64,000 nucleotides of DNA from QYOJ01 sp964616825 (lineage in GTDB: Bacteria; Bacteroidota; Bacteroidia; Bacteroidales; FEN-979), in assembly GCA_964616825.1 (NCBI GenBank), contig CAZTSX010000015.1, positions 1 through 64,000 of the forward strand, given 5' to 3'. Below are positions 7,519-17,322 of the stretch, piece by piece. Both the position numbers and the translations under genes were made by a program. Position 1 is the stretch's first letter. Every line of letters starts with the position of its first letter. The notes under the pieces are model-generated. The model ran no database searches. It was not told where the DNA came from and saw only the letters and a list, made by a program, of their open reading frames with translations.

Positions 7519-8397
7519 ATGAAGATCCTGATAACCGGAGCAAACGGTCAGATGGGAAGTGAATTCCGATGGCTTGAAGAGAGCTTCGAAATGTATCAGT
7601 TCCTCTTTACCGATATAGAGGAGCTGGATATCACAAATCCTGATTCTGTTAACGCTTATTTTCGGTCTGAGAAGCCCGATATCATAATAAATTGTGCAGG
7701 CTACACAGCTGTTGATAAAGCTGAAGAGGAGCCTGAAAAAGCGATGCTTCTCAATGGCATCGCACCTGAGATCCTGTCAAAAGCTGCCACAGCCAACGAC
7801 ACACTGTTAATCCACATTTCCACCGATTATGTTTTTAATGGCAAGGCTTACAAGCCTTACACAGAGGAAGACTCGCCGGATCCAATCTCTTTTTATGCAC
7901 AAAGCAAATATGCTGGTGATGTTGCTGTAGAGACAAATGCTAACCGCGGGATAATTATCCGGACTTCATGGCTTTATTCATCCTATGGAAACAACTTTGC
8001 AAAAACAATCCTGACATTAAGTAACGAGCGTGAAAATTTGAATATTATTTTTGATCAAATTGGAACCCCTACCTATGCACGGGATCTATGTAAAACAATA
8101 CTTGACATCCTTCCTGATATGGAAACCTGTCAGGGAGTGGAACTTTTCCACTACTCGAATGAAGGTGTAGCCTCATGGTACGACTTTGCATCAGCCATTG
8201 TGGATCTTACACGGATAAATTGCCAGGTCTATCCAATTGAGACAAAAGAGTATCCACTTCCAGCACCCAGACCATATTATAGTGTCATGAACAAGAGCAA
8301 AATAAAATCACAGTTTGGAATCAAGATCCCTCATTGGCGAGATAGTTTGAAGGACTGTCTGGCACTCCTGAATCATTTATCAGAAATCGAACAATGA
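7519..8397 (+). CDS. rfbD: dTDP-4-dehydrorhamnose reductase
   Basis: Last step of dTDP-L-rhamnose synthesis (NADPH-dependent reduction of the 4-keto sugar). 292 residues. NAD(P) motif GANGQMGSEF (residues 7-16), INCAGYTAVDKAE, STDYVFNG and the catalytic YAQSKYAGD are all family signatures. The stop overlaps the start of the phosphoglucomutase gene by 4 nt (ATGA). No rfbA, rfbB or rfbC is in this window, so the upstream steps must be encoded elsewhere. Confidence 0.93.
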   Translation: MKILITGANGQMGSEFRWLEESFEMYQFLFTDIEELDITNPDSVNAYFRSEKPDIIINCAGYTAVDKAEEEPEKAMLLNGIAPEILSKAATANDTLLIHISTDYVFNGKAYKPYTEEDSPDPISFYAQSKYAGDVAVETNANRGIIIRTSWLYSSYGNNFAKTILTLSNERENLNIIFDQIGTPTYARDLCKTILDILPDMETCQGVELFHYSNEGVASWYDFASAIVDLTRINCQVYPIETKEYPLPAPRPYYSVMNKSKIKSQFGIKIPHWRDSLKDCLALLNHLSEIEQ

Positions 8398-10136
8398 GGG
8401 ACGCAATAGATCCGACTGTTTTAGAACGAGCAAGTGCATGGCTTGAAGGAGCTTTTGACGACGACACGAAGGTGAGAGTAAAGGAGTTGATGGAGACAGA
8501 TCCGGTTGCATTGACTGATGCATTTTATCGAGACCTGGAGTTTGGAACCGGCGGATTGAGAGGAATTATGGATGTGGGAACCAACCGGATGAATAAATAT
8601 ACGGTAGGTATGGCCACACAAGGACTGGCTAACTACTTGAAAATGATGTTCCCGCAAGTGGATCCTATTAGCCTGGTCCTCTCATACGACAGCCGGAACA
8701 ACAGTCGCTATTTTGCCACCGTTACAGCTGAAGTTCTTGCAGCAAACGGATTTGTGGTATACCTGTTTGATGCTCTTCGCCCCACACCTGAACTTTCATT
8801 CGCGATTCGGTATTTAGGCTGTCAGAGCGGTGTGATGCTTACTGCATCTCATAATCCCAAAGAGTACAACGGATACAAAGCATACTGGGATGATGGTGCC
8901 CAGATGATCGCTCCGCACGATGTCAACGTGATCAATGAAGTGAAGAAGATCACATCTATTGACCAGGTAAAATGGCAAGGGAACCGGCACAGAATCCAAA
9001 TTATCGGTAACGAAATCGATGAAGCATATTTAGATGAAATTCTTCAACTAAGACTCTCCCCTGAAGCAATTGACCGACAAAAAGAGCTCAAGATCGTATT
9101 TACACCACTACATGGTACAGGCCAGACCATGATTCCGGAGATTCTCAAAAGGTTTGGCTTCGAAAACGTATCTATCGTTACTGAACAAGCTACTGCTGAT
9201 GGAAACTTCCCAACTGTCCATTCCCCAAATCCCGAAGAGCAAGATGCGCTGAATATGGCGTTGCAACTTGCAAAGAAGATTGATGCAGAACTGGTTATGG
9301 CAACAGATCCGGATGCCGACAGAGTAGGAATCGCTGTAAAAGATCCTGCAGGGAAATTTATTTTGTTAAATGGCAACCAAACTGCAGCTCTGCTCTTTTA
9401 TTACATCCTGAACAGGTGGAAAGAACTTGGAAAATTTACCGGCAAGGAATATATTGTTAAAACAATTGTAACTACCGAATTATTGCGGGATATTGCTCAA
9501 TCATTTGACCTTGAATATTTCGATGTCTTAACCGGATTTAAGTTCATCGCCGACATCATAAGAAAACATGAAGGCGAAAAGACGTTCATTGTAGGTGGTG
9601 AGGAGAGTTACGGGTACCTGATTGGTGATTTTGTCAGAGATAAAGATGCGGTTAGTGCCTGCGCTTTGATCGCTGAGATAGCAGCCTGGGTTGCAGATCA
9701 GGGAAAGACCGTGTTTGACCTCCTCCTTGAGATCTACACATCTTTTTCATTCTACAAAGAGAGACTATTATCTGTGACAAAGAAAGGGAAAACCGGAGCA
9801 GAAGAGATTCAGCAAATGATGGTGACTTTTCGTGAGATTCCTATGGAGTCTATCAACGGAATCAACGTTGTGGGGATTAAAGATTACCTGAAACAGGAAG
9901 CAAAAAACCTGATTACAGGAAAAATGACAAAGACTGATCTCCCTGCCTCAAATGTGCTGCAATTTATCCTGGAAGATGGAAGCATAATCAGTATTCGTCC
10001 TTCTGGAACAGAGCCCAAAATTAAATTCTATTTCAGTGTACGGGAAACGTTGAATGAGCAATCAGATTATGACCGCAAAAATCTTCAACTGGAAGAAAAA
10101 ATCAACGGGATCATAAGTTCACTGGAACTTACCTAG
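8394..10136 (+). CDS. pgcA: Phosphoglucomutase/phosphomannomutase (PgcA type)
   Basis: 580 residues, alpha-D-phosphohexomutase superfamily. The phosphoserine loop is TASHNPKEYNGYK (near residue 146). The metal loop is DPDADRVGI (near 304), the sugar-binding loop GGEESYGY (near 402), and the C-terminal phosphate loop SGTEPKIKFY (near 538). It interconverts glucose-6-P and glucose-1-P, the precursor of the UDP- and dTDP-sugars made by the genes before it. It overlaps rfbD by 4 nt, and the next gene starts right after its stop codon. Confidence 0.93.
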   Translation: MRDAIDPTVLERASAWLEGAFDDDTKVRVKELMETDPVALTDAFYRDLEFGTGGLRGIMDVGTNRMNKYTVGMATQGLANYLKMMFPQVDPISLVLSYDSRNNSRYFATVTAEVLAANGFVVYLFDALRPTPELSFAIRYLGCQSGVMLTASHNPKEYNGYKAYWDDGAQMIAPHDVNVINEVKKITSIDQVKWQGNRHRIQIIGNEIDEAYLDEILQLRLSPEAIDRQKELKIVFTPLHGTGQTMIPEILKRFGFENVSIVTEQATADGNFPTVHSPNPEEQDALNMALQLAKKIDAELVMATDPDADRVGIAVKDPAGKFILLNGNQTAALLFYYILNRWKELGKFTGKEYIVKTIVTTELLRDIAQSFDLEYFDVLTGFKFIADIIRKHEGEKTFIVGGEESYGYLIGDFVRDKDAVSACALIAEIAAWVADQGKTVFDLLLEIYTSFSFYKERLLSVTKKGKTGAEEIQQMMVTFREIPMESINGINVVGIKDYLKQEAKNLITGKMTKTDLPASNVLQFILEDGSIISIRPSGTEPKIKFYFSVRETLNEQSDYDRKNLQLEEKINGIISSLELT

Positions 10137-12128
10137 ATGTTCAAACAGATTTTTAATGGTGTATGTGTCCTGATTGTCCTTTTCTCCTTTTCATCGAATC
10201 TGTTATATAGTCAGAAAAAAGAGAAAAAAAGGTCATTCCCTAAAGAGATATTAAAATATGATACAATCTCTTTGTCTGCCGGGATTGTGTTTATCAGCCC
10301 GACAAATTATTTCATTATTCCCAAAGACACCACAATCATCATCACTTCATTACGAAAATTACATGCCGATGAAATAAATCAACTTCGCACCCAATCGTTT
10401 TATGATTCCATTTACGAGAAGTTCAACAGAAACAAAATTGCCAAACTTCTCTATAACCTTGCATTTGTTCCTCCGAAAGTCAGTACTTTATCTGATACCA
10501 TTCAAAATCAAAAGATTGAAGTCCCTTTTCTGCCTTACCAGGGAATGTACATCCGTGAAGTGAAGATCAAAATCCTAGATCCTTTTGGGACCAGTATCTT
10601 TGACACCTTACGACAACCACAGACATCCGCAGGAACATTTGGAAACAGTATTCATATCACTACTCATAAAAGTGTTATCAGGAAACAGCTAATGTTTAAA
10701 AAGGGAGAGCGGGTCAATGCCGAACAAATTGCTGATAACCTGCGAATACTGAAGGATCTCTCGTTTCTTTCCAATATCAGGTTTGCTCTAACAGAAACTT
10801 CGCCAGGGAGTGACACAATAACAGTTACTGTGATCGCCAAGGATAACTGGTCAATTGGCGGTTCATTCACAGTGCTTGATCTCACAAAGTACCGGGGAAG
10901 CATTTATGACGCTAACTTTCTTGGAAGTGGAAACCGATTATCCGTAAACATGTCAATATATGGTGACCGGGCGCCATTTTTTCGTTTCGATAAAATATCC
11001 TATAATTTCACCAACATTCGGGGTTCGTTTATCCATGGATATGTTTATGCCAGCCAGGATGACATTGGCAATAAGAAACTTTTCCTTAGTATGTCAAGAC
11101 CTTTTTACAGCTATTCCACAAGGATTGCAGGGGGTTTTAGCTTTACCCTTGCCAAAACTGTTTCAGAGCTGACTGACGGCCGGACTCAGAGCGGAGAATA
11201 CCACCAGGAGTCAGGTTGGCTTGGTCACTCCTCACCTATCCAAAAATCTGATCCTGCTACACGATTCATTATCTCTCAGGGCTTTTTATATCGGGATTTC
11301 TTTTCCCATCCGGTGATAACAATTGACTCAAATGCAGGCTTCTACAATAGAACGGATATTCTCACAAGTATCGCTGTTTCAAAGAATAAATATTACAATA
11401 CTGATTACGTGCTGCAGTTTGGGAAAACTGAATCATTTCCATATGGTTTCCTGGTACAACTTACTTTTGGCCCCACTATTACTAATTTCTATACACGATG
11501 CTACATGAACATCGGTGCAGCTGCAGGAAACTTCATTGATAAATTTGGCTATCTCTCTGGAGAGCTAGGCCTGGGCGGGTTTCTCAACCGTGAGGCCGTT
11601 GAAGACGGTCTGCTAAAAGTGAGCGCTCAATATATGAGCTATCTCTATTTCTCGTCCTCAAAACGATTTAAGTTCCGGTCTTTTATTGGCACTGAATTTA
11701 TCTATGCATTCAACGAACGGACAAATAACAAAGCCTATTTTGACCTTGCTGAGGAATTTCAGATCAAGAAAGTAAACATCGATTCCCTCTATCTGGGTTG
11801 CAAAGCCCTCAGCGTTTCTTTTTCAACAGTAGCCTATCCTCCATGGTATTTCTATGGATTCCGGTTTGCCATGCAGGGAACAATCCAGGTCGGACTGGCA
11901 GCCAATAGATATAAAGCACTCTCTCAATCTCATCTTATTACCGGGATAGGGATTTCAATGATGGTTAAAAATGACAACCTGATCTTTCCCACATTGAAGA
12001 TAAGCTGTTTTGTCTATCCAACAGCGCCAGGTGTACCGATTATCCAGTTTGACATGAATGAGGTCAGTAAAACATTGAGGCAAAACTTTGCTCCCAAAGC
12101 GCCCCAGATTCAGACAATACAAAACTAA
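10137..12128 (+). CDS. Outer-membrane beta-barrel protein with POTRA-like domain (BamA/TamA-like)
   Basis: 663 residues. Residues 1-26 look like a signal peptide (hydrophobic core VCVLIVLFSFSSNLL, Ser-Gln end). Residues about 175-245 resemble a POTRA unit (RKQLMFKKGERVNAEQIADN ... VIAKDNWSI). The rest is alternating, aromatic-rich beta structure with a barrel-like end (PIIQFDMNEVSKTLRQNF). No gap separates it from the phosphoglucomutase stop, so it is co-transcribed with the sugar genes. Possible roles are insertion or export of an outer-membrane product; the exact function is not known from sequence. Confidence 0.7.
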   Translation: MFKQIFNGVCVLIVLFSFSSNLLYSQKKEKKRSFPKEILKYDTISLSAGIVFISPTNYFIIPKDTTIIITSLRKLHADEINQLRTQSFYDSIYEKFNRNKIAKLLYNLAFVPPKVSTLSDTIQNQKIEVPFLPYQGMYIREVKIKILDPFGTSIFDTLRQPQTSAGTFGNSIHITTHKSVIRKQLMFKKGERVNAEQIADNLRILKDLSFLSNIRFALTETSPGSDTITVTVIAKDNWSIGGSFTVLDLTKYRGSIYDANFLGSGNRLSVNMSIYGDRAPFFRFDKISYNFTNIRGSFIHGYVYASQDDIGNKKLFLSMSRPFYSYSTRIAGGFSFTLAKTVSELTDGRTQSGEYHQESGWLGHSSPIQKSDPATRFIISQGFLYRDFFSHPVITIDSNAGFYNRTDILTSIAVSKNKYYNTDYVLQFGKTESFPYGFLVQLTFGPTITNFYTRCYMNIGAAAGNFIDKFGYLSGELGLGGFLNREAVEDGLLKVSAQYMSYLYFSSSKRFKFRSFIGTEFIYAFNERTNNKAYFDLAEEFQIKKVNIDSLYLGCKALSVSFSTVAYPPWYFYGFRFAMQGTIQVGLAANRYKALSQSHLITGIGISMMVKNDNLIFPTLKISCFVYPTAPGVPIIQFDMNEVSKTLRQNFAPKAPQIQTIQN

Positions 12129-12133
12129 ACCTG

Positions 12134-12141
12134 TATCTTTG
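12134..12141 (+). promoter_or_regulatory. -7 promoter element TATCTTTG
   Basis: TAnnTTTG consensus, 17 bp before the ATG of the DUF5063-like gene and just after the stop of the barrel gene. Confidence 0.6.
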
Positions 12142-12158
12142 TTAAGAAATTTTCAGCA

Positions 12159-12722
12159 ATGAAGCAAAAACCAGAAGCCGGTTCAGATGTTCTGCAATCA
12201 AAGCAGGTCCTTGAGATGCTCACGGTTGCTAACGATTTTACAAGCTTTATCGAAAAAGCCGAGGAGTATTCCAGGGATCAGATCATTACCTATCTGCAAA
12301 GGATATTCGCGGTCATCTATCTGAAAGCTTCTCTCCTACCTGATGTCAAAGTCAAAGATGAAGATGCCATCGAACATTATGTTACAGAGGAAAACTGGGA
12401 AAATGTTTTCAATACAATCCATGCAAAACTGGGCCAGGAGGATCTCTATTATTATATTGACTTGCATGAACGGACTCAACAAGATGCTATCCGGGCCAGT
12501 ATCTCGGAAAACATTGCAGACATATATCAGGATTTGAAAGATTTCATCCTACTGTTCCAGAAACCGATTCAAACGTTTCAGGAAAATGCAGTCAAGGAGT
12601 GCAAACACCTCTTCCAAACGAGGTATGGTTACCGTCTGGTAAATTGTCATACCGCAATTCATTATCTGATCTATCAGGAGGGACACTCGAATGATATTTC
12701 TAATTATCAGAAAATTCTATAA
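12159..12722 (+). CDS. DUF5063-like protein, function unknown
   Basis: 187 residues, predicted cytoplasmic, largely helical, with no signal peptide or membrane segment. The layout LEMLTVANDFTSFIEKAEEY ... LPDVKV ... EENWENVF ... DIYQDLKDFI ... FQTRYGYRLVNCHTAIHYL resembles the DUF5063 family found across Bacteroidota. It has its own TATCTTTG element and is followed after 38 nt by an Hpt-domain gene on the same strand. I cannot assign a function. Confidence 0.6.
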   Translation: MKQKPEAGSDVLQSKQVLEMLTVANDFTSFIEKAEEYSRDQIITYLQRIFAVIYLKASLLPDVKVKDEDAIEHYVTEENWENVFNTIHAKLGQEDLYYYIDLHERTQQDAIRASISENIADIYQDLKDFILLFQKPIQTFQENAVKECKHLFQTRYGYRLVNCHTAIHYLIYQEGHSNDISNYQKIL

Positions 12723-12760
12723 AAATCTTATCTTTACAGAACTTTTTAAAACCTCAACCT

Positions 12761-13105
12761 ATGATCGATCAAGAAAAATTTAAAGAGAACTTCGTATATC
12801 TTGATAAAGAAGTAGTTGTGGAGATTATTGATATTTTCTTAAATGAATTCGATGAACGATTCTCAAATCTTCTGGAAAATATCAATAATCAGGATTTTGA
12901 TGGATTGAGGTTTAATGCACATAGTTTGAAAGGAGTGATTGCCAATTTCATGGACCCGGTAACCATCGAACTTTCCACTACGTTGGATGAAAAAGCAAAA
13001 AATGCAGATAACACAGGTCTGGAGGAACTTTACACCGAGCTAAAAAAAGGATCGGAGTCCCTGGCAGAAGAGTTACGGGAAATTAGAACTGAGTTTACCT
13101 CCTGA
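12761..13105 (+). CDS. Stand-alone Hpt phosphotransfer protein
   Basis: 114 residues forming a four-helix Hpt domain. His54 in FNAHSLKGVIANF is the expected phosphorylation site, with the conserved Lys and Gly after it. Hpt proteins relay phosphate between a receiver domain of a hybrid kinase and a final response regulator. No kinase or regulator is next to it. The hybrid kinase at 53328 ends in a receiver domain and lacks its own Hpt, so it is one possible partner (inference). The 3' end overlaps the convergent TPR lipoprotein gene by 11 bp. A TATCTTTA sequence about 25 bp upstream may be its promoter. Confidence 0.85.
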   Translation: MIDQEKFKENFVYLDKEVVVEIIDIFLNEFDERFSNLLENINNQDFDGLRFNAHSLKGVIANFMDPVTIELSTTLDEKAKNADNTGLEELYTELKKGSESLAEELREIRTEFTS

Positions 13106-14120
13106 CGCCTGCTCTATCCAGGCGATTCATTCCTTCAATCGCTTTCTGATTGTTTATATTAAGTGTCAACGTAGTCTTGTAATCACTGCGGGCCTGATCC
13201 AGTTGACCATTCAATTCATAAGCGTACCCCCTGTTAAAAATCGCATCTATATAAGCCGAATCAATCCGGATAGCCTCAGTAAATGCTTCAACAGCCATGG
13301 GGAAGTCCTGTATGTATACCAGATAAATATACCCCTTGTTGTAGGGTGCATTCGGGAAAGAAGGTTCAGCAGCGATCAATCTGTCATATGTCAACAACGC
13401 TTTTTCAAACTGTTCCGTGTTCTGGTAATACATTCCCAGCATATAAAGTGCTTCCCGGCTTTTCGGACGGATCCTCAACGCGTTGGTGAAGTAGCCCTCA
13501 GCGAGGGGATCATTTCTTATGGCAAAAAGGTCGCCAAGCTGCATATATGCATCATAGTATAGTTGATCCTGATCCACTGCTTTCATCAGATCTCCAACTG
13601 CAATGGCTGTATCCCCCTTTTCCAGGTATCCAAGAGCACGAATGAAATAAGCCTTCGGATTATATTCATCCGATCTGATGAGTTCATTAGTGATTCGAAA
13701 AGCAGCAGTGTAATCCCGAAGGATAAGATGCAGTTTCGCCAGTCTCAAACGTGCATCCTGGTTTTCCGGATCAAGAACTGCTGCCCTGTTCAGAGCCGTC
13801 ATGCAATTCGCTGAATTCCCCATCACCAGCAGGATATCCGATAGTGTGATGTAATATAATGGTTGTTGGTCATCCAGTGAGATCGCCTTGTTGATATCTT
13901 TCAGTGCGAGATCAATGTTTCGAGCACTCAAATAATACGTTGCCCGTTGTTCATAGAGATCAGGATTGGATTCATCTTCCTCAATCTCCAGGTTTAACTG
14001 GTTTAGACTAATCGTTGAAGAATCAGCATTTGAGAGCGTATCTGCCGAATCACTTCCAGGTCTGCAACCGGTAAAGATGATCATCGTGCAAATAACCAAA
14101 AGAACCAGGATCCGCCACAT
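13095..14120 (-). CDS. TPR-repeat lipoprotein
   Basis: 341 residues. The N-terminus MWRILVLLVICTMIIFTGC is a lipoprotein signal with lipobox IFTGC (Cys19), so the protein is probably anchored in the outer membrane facing the periplasm. From residue about 50 onward at least seven TPR-like units occur (YYLSARNIDLALKDINKAI, AYLEKGDTAIAVGDLMKAV, YYQNTEQFEKALLTYDRLI). The ATG lies directly after the recA stop codon, so the two genes are co-transcribed. TPR proteins act as protein-binding scaffolds; the partner is unknown. Confidence 0.85.
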   Translation of the reverse strand: MWRILVLLVICTMIIFTGCRPGSDSADTLSNADSSTISLNQLNLEIEEDESNPDLYEQRATYYLSARNIDLALKDINKAISLDDQQPLYYITLSDILLVMGNSANCMTALNRAAVLDPENQDARLRLAKLHLILRDYTAAFRITNELIRSDEYNPKAYFIRALGYLEKGDTAIAVGDLMKAVDQDQLYYDAYMQLGDLFAIRNDPLAEGYFTNALRIRPKSREALYMLGMYYQNTEQFEKALLTYDRLIAAEPSFPNAPYNKGYIYLVYIQDFPMAVEAFTEAIRIDSAYIDAIFNRGYAYELNGQLDQARSDYKTTLTLNINNQKAIEGMNRLDRAGVRR

Positions 14121-15131
14121 CTAGGATTGCTCTTTTAAAACCTCCATTATTTTCCCTTCCAGCTCATCTGCGAGTTCAGGATTGTCGATCAGGATCTTTT
14201 TCACTGAATCTCTACCTTGCCCCAATTTCGTGTCACCGTAACTGAACCAGGATCCACTCTTTTTCACAATATTAAGATCGGTCGCCAGATCCAGAATCTC
14301 AAAAATACGGGAGATCCCTTCTCCGAAAATAATGTCGAACTCAGCCCTGCGGAACGGAGGTGCAACTTTGTTTTTGACAACTTTCACTTTCACCCGGTTT
14401 CCAATAGCTTCGTCGCCCTCTTTGATCTGCGACATTCTGCGGATATCGAGGCGCACAGATGAGTAAAACTTCAACGCATTTCCACCCGTAGTAGTCTCCG
14501 GATTTCCAAACATGATCCCAATCTTCTCTCTAAGCTGGTTGATGAAGATACAGCATGTAGCCGTTTTGGAGATCGTGGAAGTGAGTTTCCTGAGAGCCTG
14601 GGACATCAGGCGTGCCTGCAATCCCATTTTGGAATCGCCCATCTCCCCTTCAATTTCACTCCGGGGAGTAAGCGCTGCAACCGAGTCGATCACGATGATA
14701 TCAATGGCTCCCGATCGTATCAGATTCTCAGTAATCTCCAGCGCCTGCTCTCCGTTATCCGGCTGCGATACCAACAGGTTCTCCACATCAACACCAAGTT
14801 TTTGAGCGTAGAATCGGTCAAAAGCATGTTCAGCATCTACAAATGCTGCGATCCCTCCAGCTTTTTGAGCTTCAGCGAGTGCATGAAGTGCAAGAGTTGT
14901 TTTTCCGGACGACTCAGGACCGTAAATCTCAATTACTCGTCCCCGGGGAAGTCCGCCAATACCCAATGCCGCATCCAATCCGATAGAACCTGTTTTGATC
15001 ACATCTACATTTTCTACCGGAGAGTCGCCCAGCTTCATAACTGTTCCCCGCCCGTATGTTTTCTCCAGTTTGTCAAGAGTCAGTTGAAGGGCTTTCAGCT
15101 TTTCTTTGTTTACATCTTCTTCCTTTGTCAT
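14121..15131 (-). CDS. recA: Recombinase RecA
   Basis: 336 residues, normal for the family. Walker A GPESSGKTT (near residue 70), Walker B IIVIDSVAAL, L2-region GGNALKFYSSVRLDIRR, and the C-terminal YGDTKLGQGRDS are all present. It performs strand exchange in recombination and is the co-protease that activates self-cleavage of LexA-like proteins such as the S24 regulator at 4319. The start has a strong GGAGG ribosome-binding site 5-9 nt upstream. No copy of the GATTA-N5-TAATC operator was seen in the AT-rich 187-bp spacer upstream, so it does not appear to share that regulator. Confidence 0.98.
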   Translation of the reverse strand: MTKEEDVNKEKLKALQLTLDKLEKTYGRGTVMKLGDSPVENVDVIKTGSIGLDAALGIGGLPRGRVIEIYGPESSGKTTLALHALAEAQKAGGIAAFVDAEHAFDRFYAQKLGVDVENLLVSQPDNGEQALEITENLIRSGAIDIIVIDSVAALTPRSEIEGEMGDSKMGLQARLMSQALRKLTSTISKTATCCIFINQLREKIGIMFGNPETTTGGNALKFYSSVRLDIRRMSQIKEGDEAIGNRVKVKVVKNKVAPPFRRAEFDIIFGEGISRIFEILDLATDLNIVKKSGSWFSYGDTKLGQGRDSVKKILIDNPELADELEGKIMEVLKEQS

Positions 15132-15318
15132 TTTTCCTCCTTTGTTTTTAGAATAGACGATGCATGTGTCGTCCTTGTTCTTCTCTATATCCGGAATCAG
15201 GTCAAAAGGTTATACAAATATTTTTAAAATTTCAATCTGTAATCGATTTGAATTCCGATTTACGAATTCAAAAATATAAAAATATAGGCTGTGAGTTCTG
15301 ATTTTGGCAGGCGAGTTA

Positions 15319-15969
15319 TTAACAACCAGAACCGGAATTTTGCTGAAAATATTTGCAAAATGCTGTAATCCCACACTCAGCACAATCGGGTTTACGGGCT
15401 TTGCAAACATATCGTCCATGCAGGATCAGCCAGTGATGTGCCAGGGGTATCAATTCCTCAGGAATATACTTGATAAGTTGCATCTCTGTCTGATATGGAT
15501 TTTTCGCTCTAGTCGTTAAACCTATTCTGGCAGACACACGGAATACATGGGTATCTACTGCCATCGCAGGCTTATTGAACAACACGGCTGCCAGCACATT
15601 CGCAGTTTTCCGCCCAACACCGGGAAGCTTCTGCAACTCATCTATATCAGAAGGCATGTTACCATTGAACTCCTTAAGAAGTGTTTGAGCCATGCCAATG
15701 AGATTCTTAGTCTTGTTATTGGGATAAGAACAACTTTTGATCAAATCAAAAACATCTTGATGTTTTGCTTCAGCTAACTTTTTTGCAGTTGGAAATTTCC
15801 GGTAGAAGCCAGGAGTAATCAGGTTAACCCGTTTGTCCGTACATTGAGCTGATAGAATGACTGCTACGATAAGTTCATAGGGATCTCGGTACTCCAATTC
15901 CGTTTCTGCTACTGGATTATGCTCCTGGAAATACCGGATCACTTGCTCAAACCGCTCTTTTTTTGTCAT
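15319..15969 (-). CDS. nth: Endonuclease III (DNA glycosylase/AP lyase)
   Basis: 216 residues. Removes oxidised pyrimidines and cleaves at abasic sites. The helix-hairpin-helix is LPGVGRKTANV with the catalytic Lys (SAQCTDKRVN) near residue 45 and catalytic Asp in AVDTHVFRV. The C-terminal [4Fe-4S] cluster ligands are C-x6-C-x2-C-x5-C (CKARKPDCAECGITAFC). It has its own TACTTTTG element at 15991-15984, 15 bp before the ATG. Confidence 0.96.
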   Translation of the reverse strand: MTKKERFEQVIRYFQEHNPVAETELEYRDPYELIVAVILSAQCTDKRVNLITPGFYRKFPTAKKLAEAKHQDVFDLIKSCSYPNNKTKNLIGMAQTLLKEFNGNMPSDIDELQKLPGVGRKTANVLAAVLFNKPAMAVDTHVFRVSARIGLTTRAKNPYQTEMQLIKYIPEELIPLAHHWLILHGRYVCKARKPDCAECGITAFCKYFQQNSGSGC

Positions 15970-15983
15970 ACTTCTGGTTTTGT

Positions 15984-16064
15984 CAAAAGTACAGATTTTT
16001 TAAAGAAACTGGTGAGTTAATAATTCTGTGCCTTCATGCCTTGTCCCTGAGATCACTATCTTTG
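15984..16064. promoter_or_regulatory. Divergent promoters of nth and the flavoprotein gene
   Basis: Minus strand: TACTTTTG at 15991-15984 for nth. Plus strand: TATCTTTG at 16057-16064, only 7 bp before the ATG at 16071. The normal distance from this element to the transcription start would put the plus-strand start at or next to the ATG, giving a leaderless or nearly leaderless mRNA. Confidence 0.6.
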
Positions 16065-16070
16065 TTCCGC

Positions 16071-17306
16071 ATGAGTATACGCCCATTCGACATCGCTATC
16101 ATTGGAGCGGGACCAGCCGGAGCCACTCTGGCGCTAAGCCTGGCGCCAACCGGCCGGAGGATTGCCATTGTTGACAAACAATTATTTCCCAGGGAGATGA
16201 TCTGTGGTGATGCCCTTAGTGGCCAGGTTAACAATGTACTGAAACGGATGCCTGATGGAATTTACCAGGACTTCCTCAACCAGGTAGTGAAAACCCCTTC
16301 CTGGGGAGTTCGCTTTTTCTCTCCCGGGAACGATCCGTTAGAGCTTCCTTTTTTGGTCCCCACAACAAAAGATCAAGAGCCCCCGGGATATATCTGTCCC
16401 CGTGTCGATTTTGACAACTTCCTTTTTCAACGGTTGAAGAACTATTCGAATATTGAACGTTTCGAAGGTAGAACTGTGAAGGAGTTAAAGATCAAATCCA
16501 ATCATGTACTTATTACCACCGACACTCAGACAATACAAGCTGAGTTGGTAGTTGGTGCGGATGGGCTTAACTCCATCGTCAGGACAAGTGTGAGCGAGCG
16601 GCAACTGGATAAGGGATACTATTGCATGGCGATTCGGGCCTATTTTGAGGGGGTAACAGATTTTCATCCGGAGAATTTCATTGAGCTGGTCTTTCTGAAA
16701 GAGCTGTTGCCTGCATATTTCTGGATCTTCCCCGAGGTGAATGGACGAGCCAACGCAGGACTTGGAATCCCGTACGCAGACATGATCAAGAAACGACTCT
16801 CACTAAACCAAACCATGGAGCAGCTCATTCAGGAACATCCTTTGATCGCTCCCCGATTCCGGAACGCCACCAGGGTGACCAAACCGAAAGCCCGCGGGTT
16901 GGCTCTTCATCGAAACCTGAAACAGCTCTCCGGGGATCGTTATCTCCTGTTAGGGGATGCCGCCCTATTGGTGGATCCTTTTACCGGCGAAGGTGTTGGC
17001 AATGCTATGGCAAGTGCAGAATCCGCAGCGGCAGTCATCAAAGATTGTTTCAACTCAGGCGAATTTTCCTCCACCCGGCTCCAGGCATACGATAAGCGCA
17101 TTGAACGAAGAATGGGAATGGAGCACTCTACAAGCGCCTCCATGCTGCGATTTGCACATTTTCCAAAATTGTTTGACCTGGTTGTTCGAAAAGCGAACAA
17201 AAATAAACTGTTTAAGGAATTTCTTGCTTCTGCATTCAACAATGATGATGTGCGAAAAAAACTGGCTAATCCGCTGTTTTACGCCAGACTGGTTATTGGA
17301 ATATAA
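16071..17306 (+). CDS. Geranylgeranyl-reductase family FAD-dependent oxidoreductase
   Basis: 411 residues. N-terminal FAD-binding motif GAGPAGATLALSLA (residues 11-24), then CGDALSGQ, the GADGLNSIVR motif and the C-terminal GDAALLVDPFTGEGVGNAMASA. These features mark the GGR/ChlP family, which reduces isoprenoid double bonds in lipids or quinones; the substrate here is unknown. The open frame extends 36 codons upstream, but ATG at 16071 fits the flavin motif position and a TATCTTTG promoter element. Its 3' end converges with the T9SS-type gene, 16 bp away. Confidence 0.88.
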   Translation: MSIRPFDIAIIGAGPAGATLALSLAPTGRRIAIVDKQLFPREMICGDALSGQVNNVLKRMPDGIYQDFLNQVVKTPSWGVRFFSPGNDPLELPFLVPTTKDQEPPGYICPRVDFDNFLFQRLKNYSNIERFEGRTVKELKIKSNHVLITTDTQTIQAELVVGADGLNSIVRTSVSERQLDKGYYCMAIRAYFEGVTDFHPENFIELVFLKELLPAYFWIFPEVNGRANAGLGIPYADMIKKRLSLNQTMEQLIQEHPLIAPRFRNATRVTKPKARGLALHRNLKQLSGDRYLLLGDAALLVDPFTGEGVGNAMASAESAAAVIKDCFNSGEFSSTRLQAYDKRIERRMGMEHSTSASMLRFAHFPKLFDLVVRKANKNKLFKEFLASAFNNDDVRKKLANPLFYARLVIGI

Positions 17307-17322
17307 GGTGAAAATAAATACC

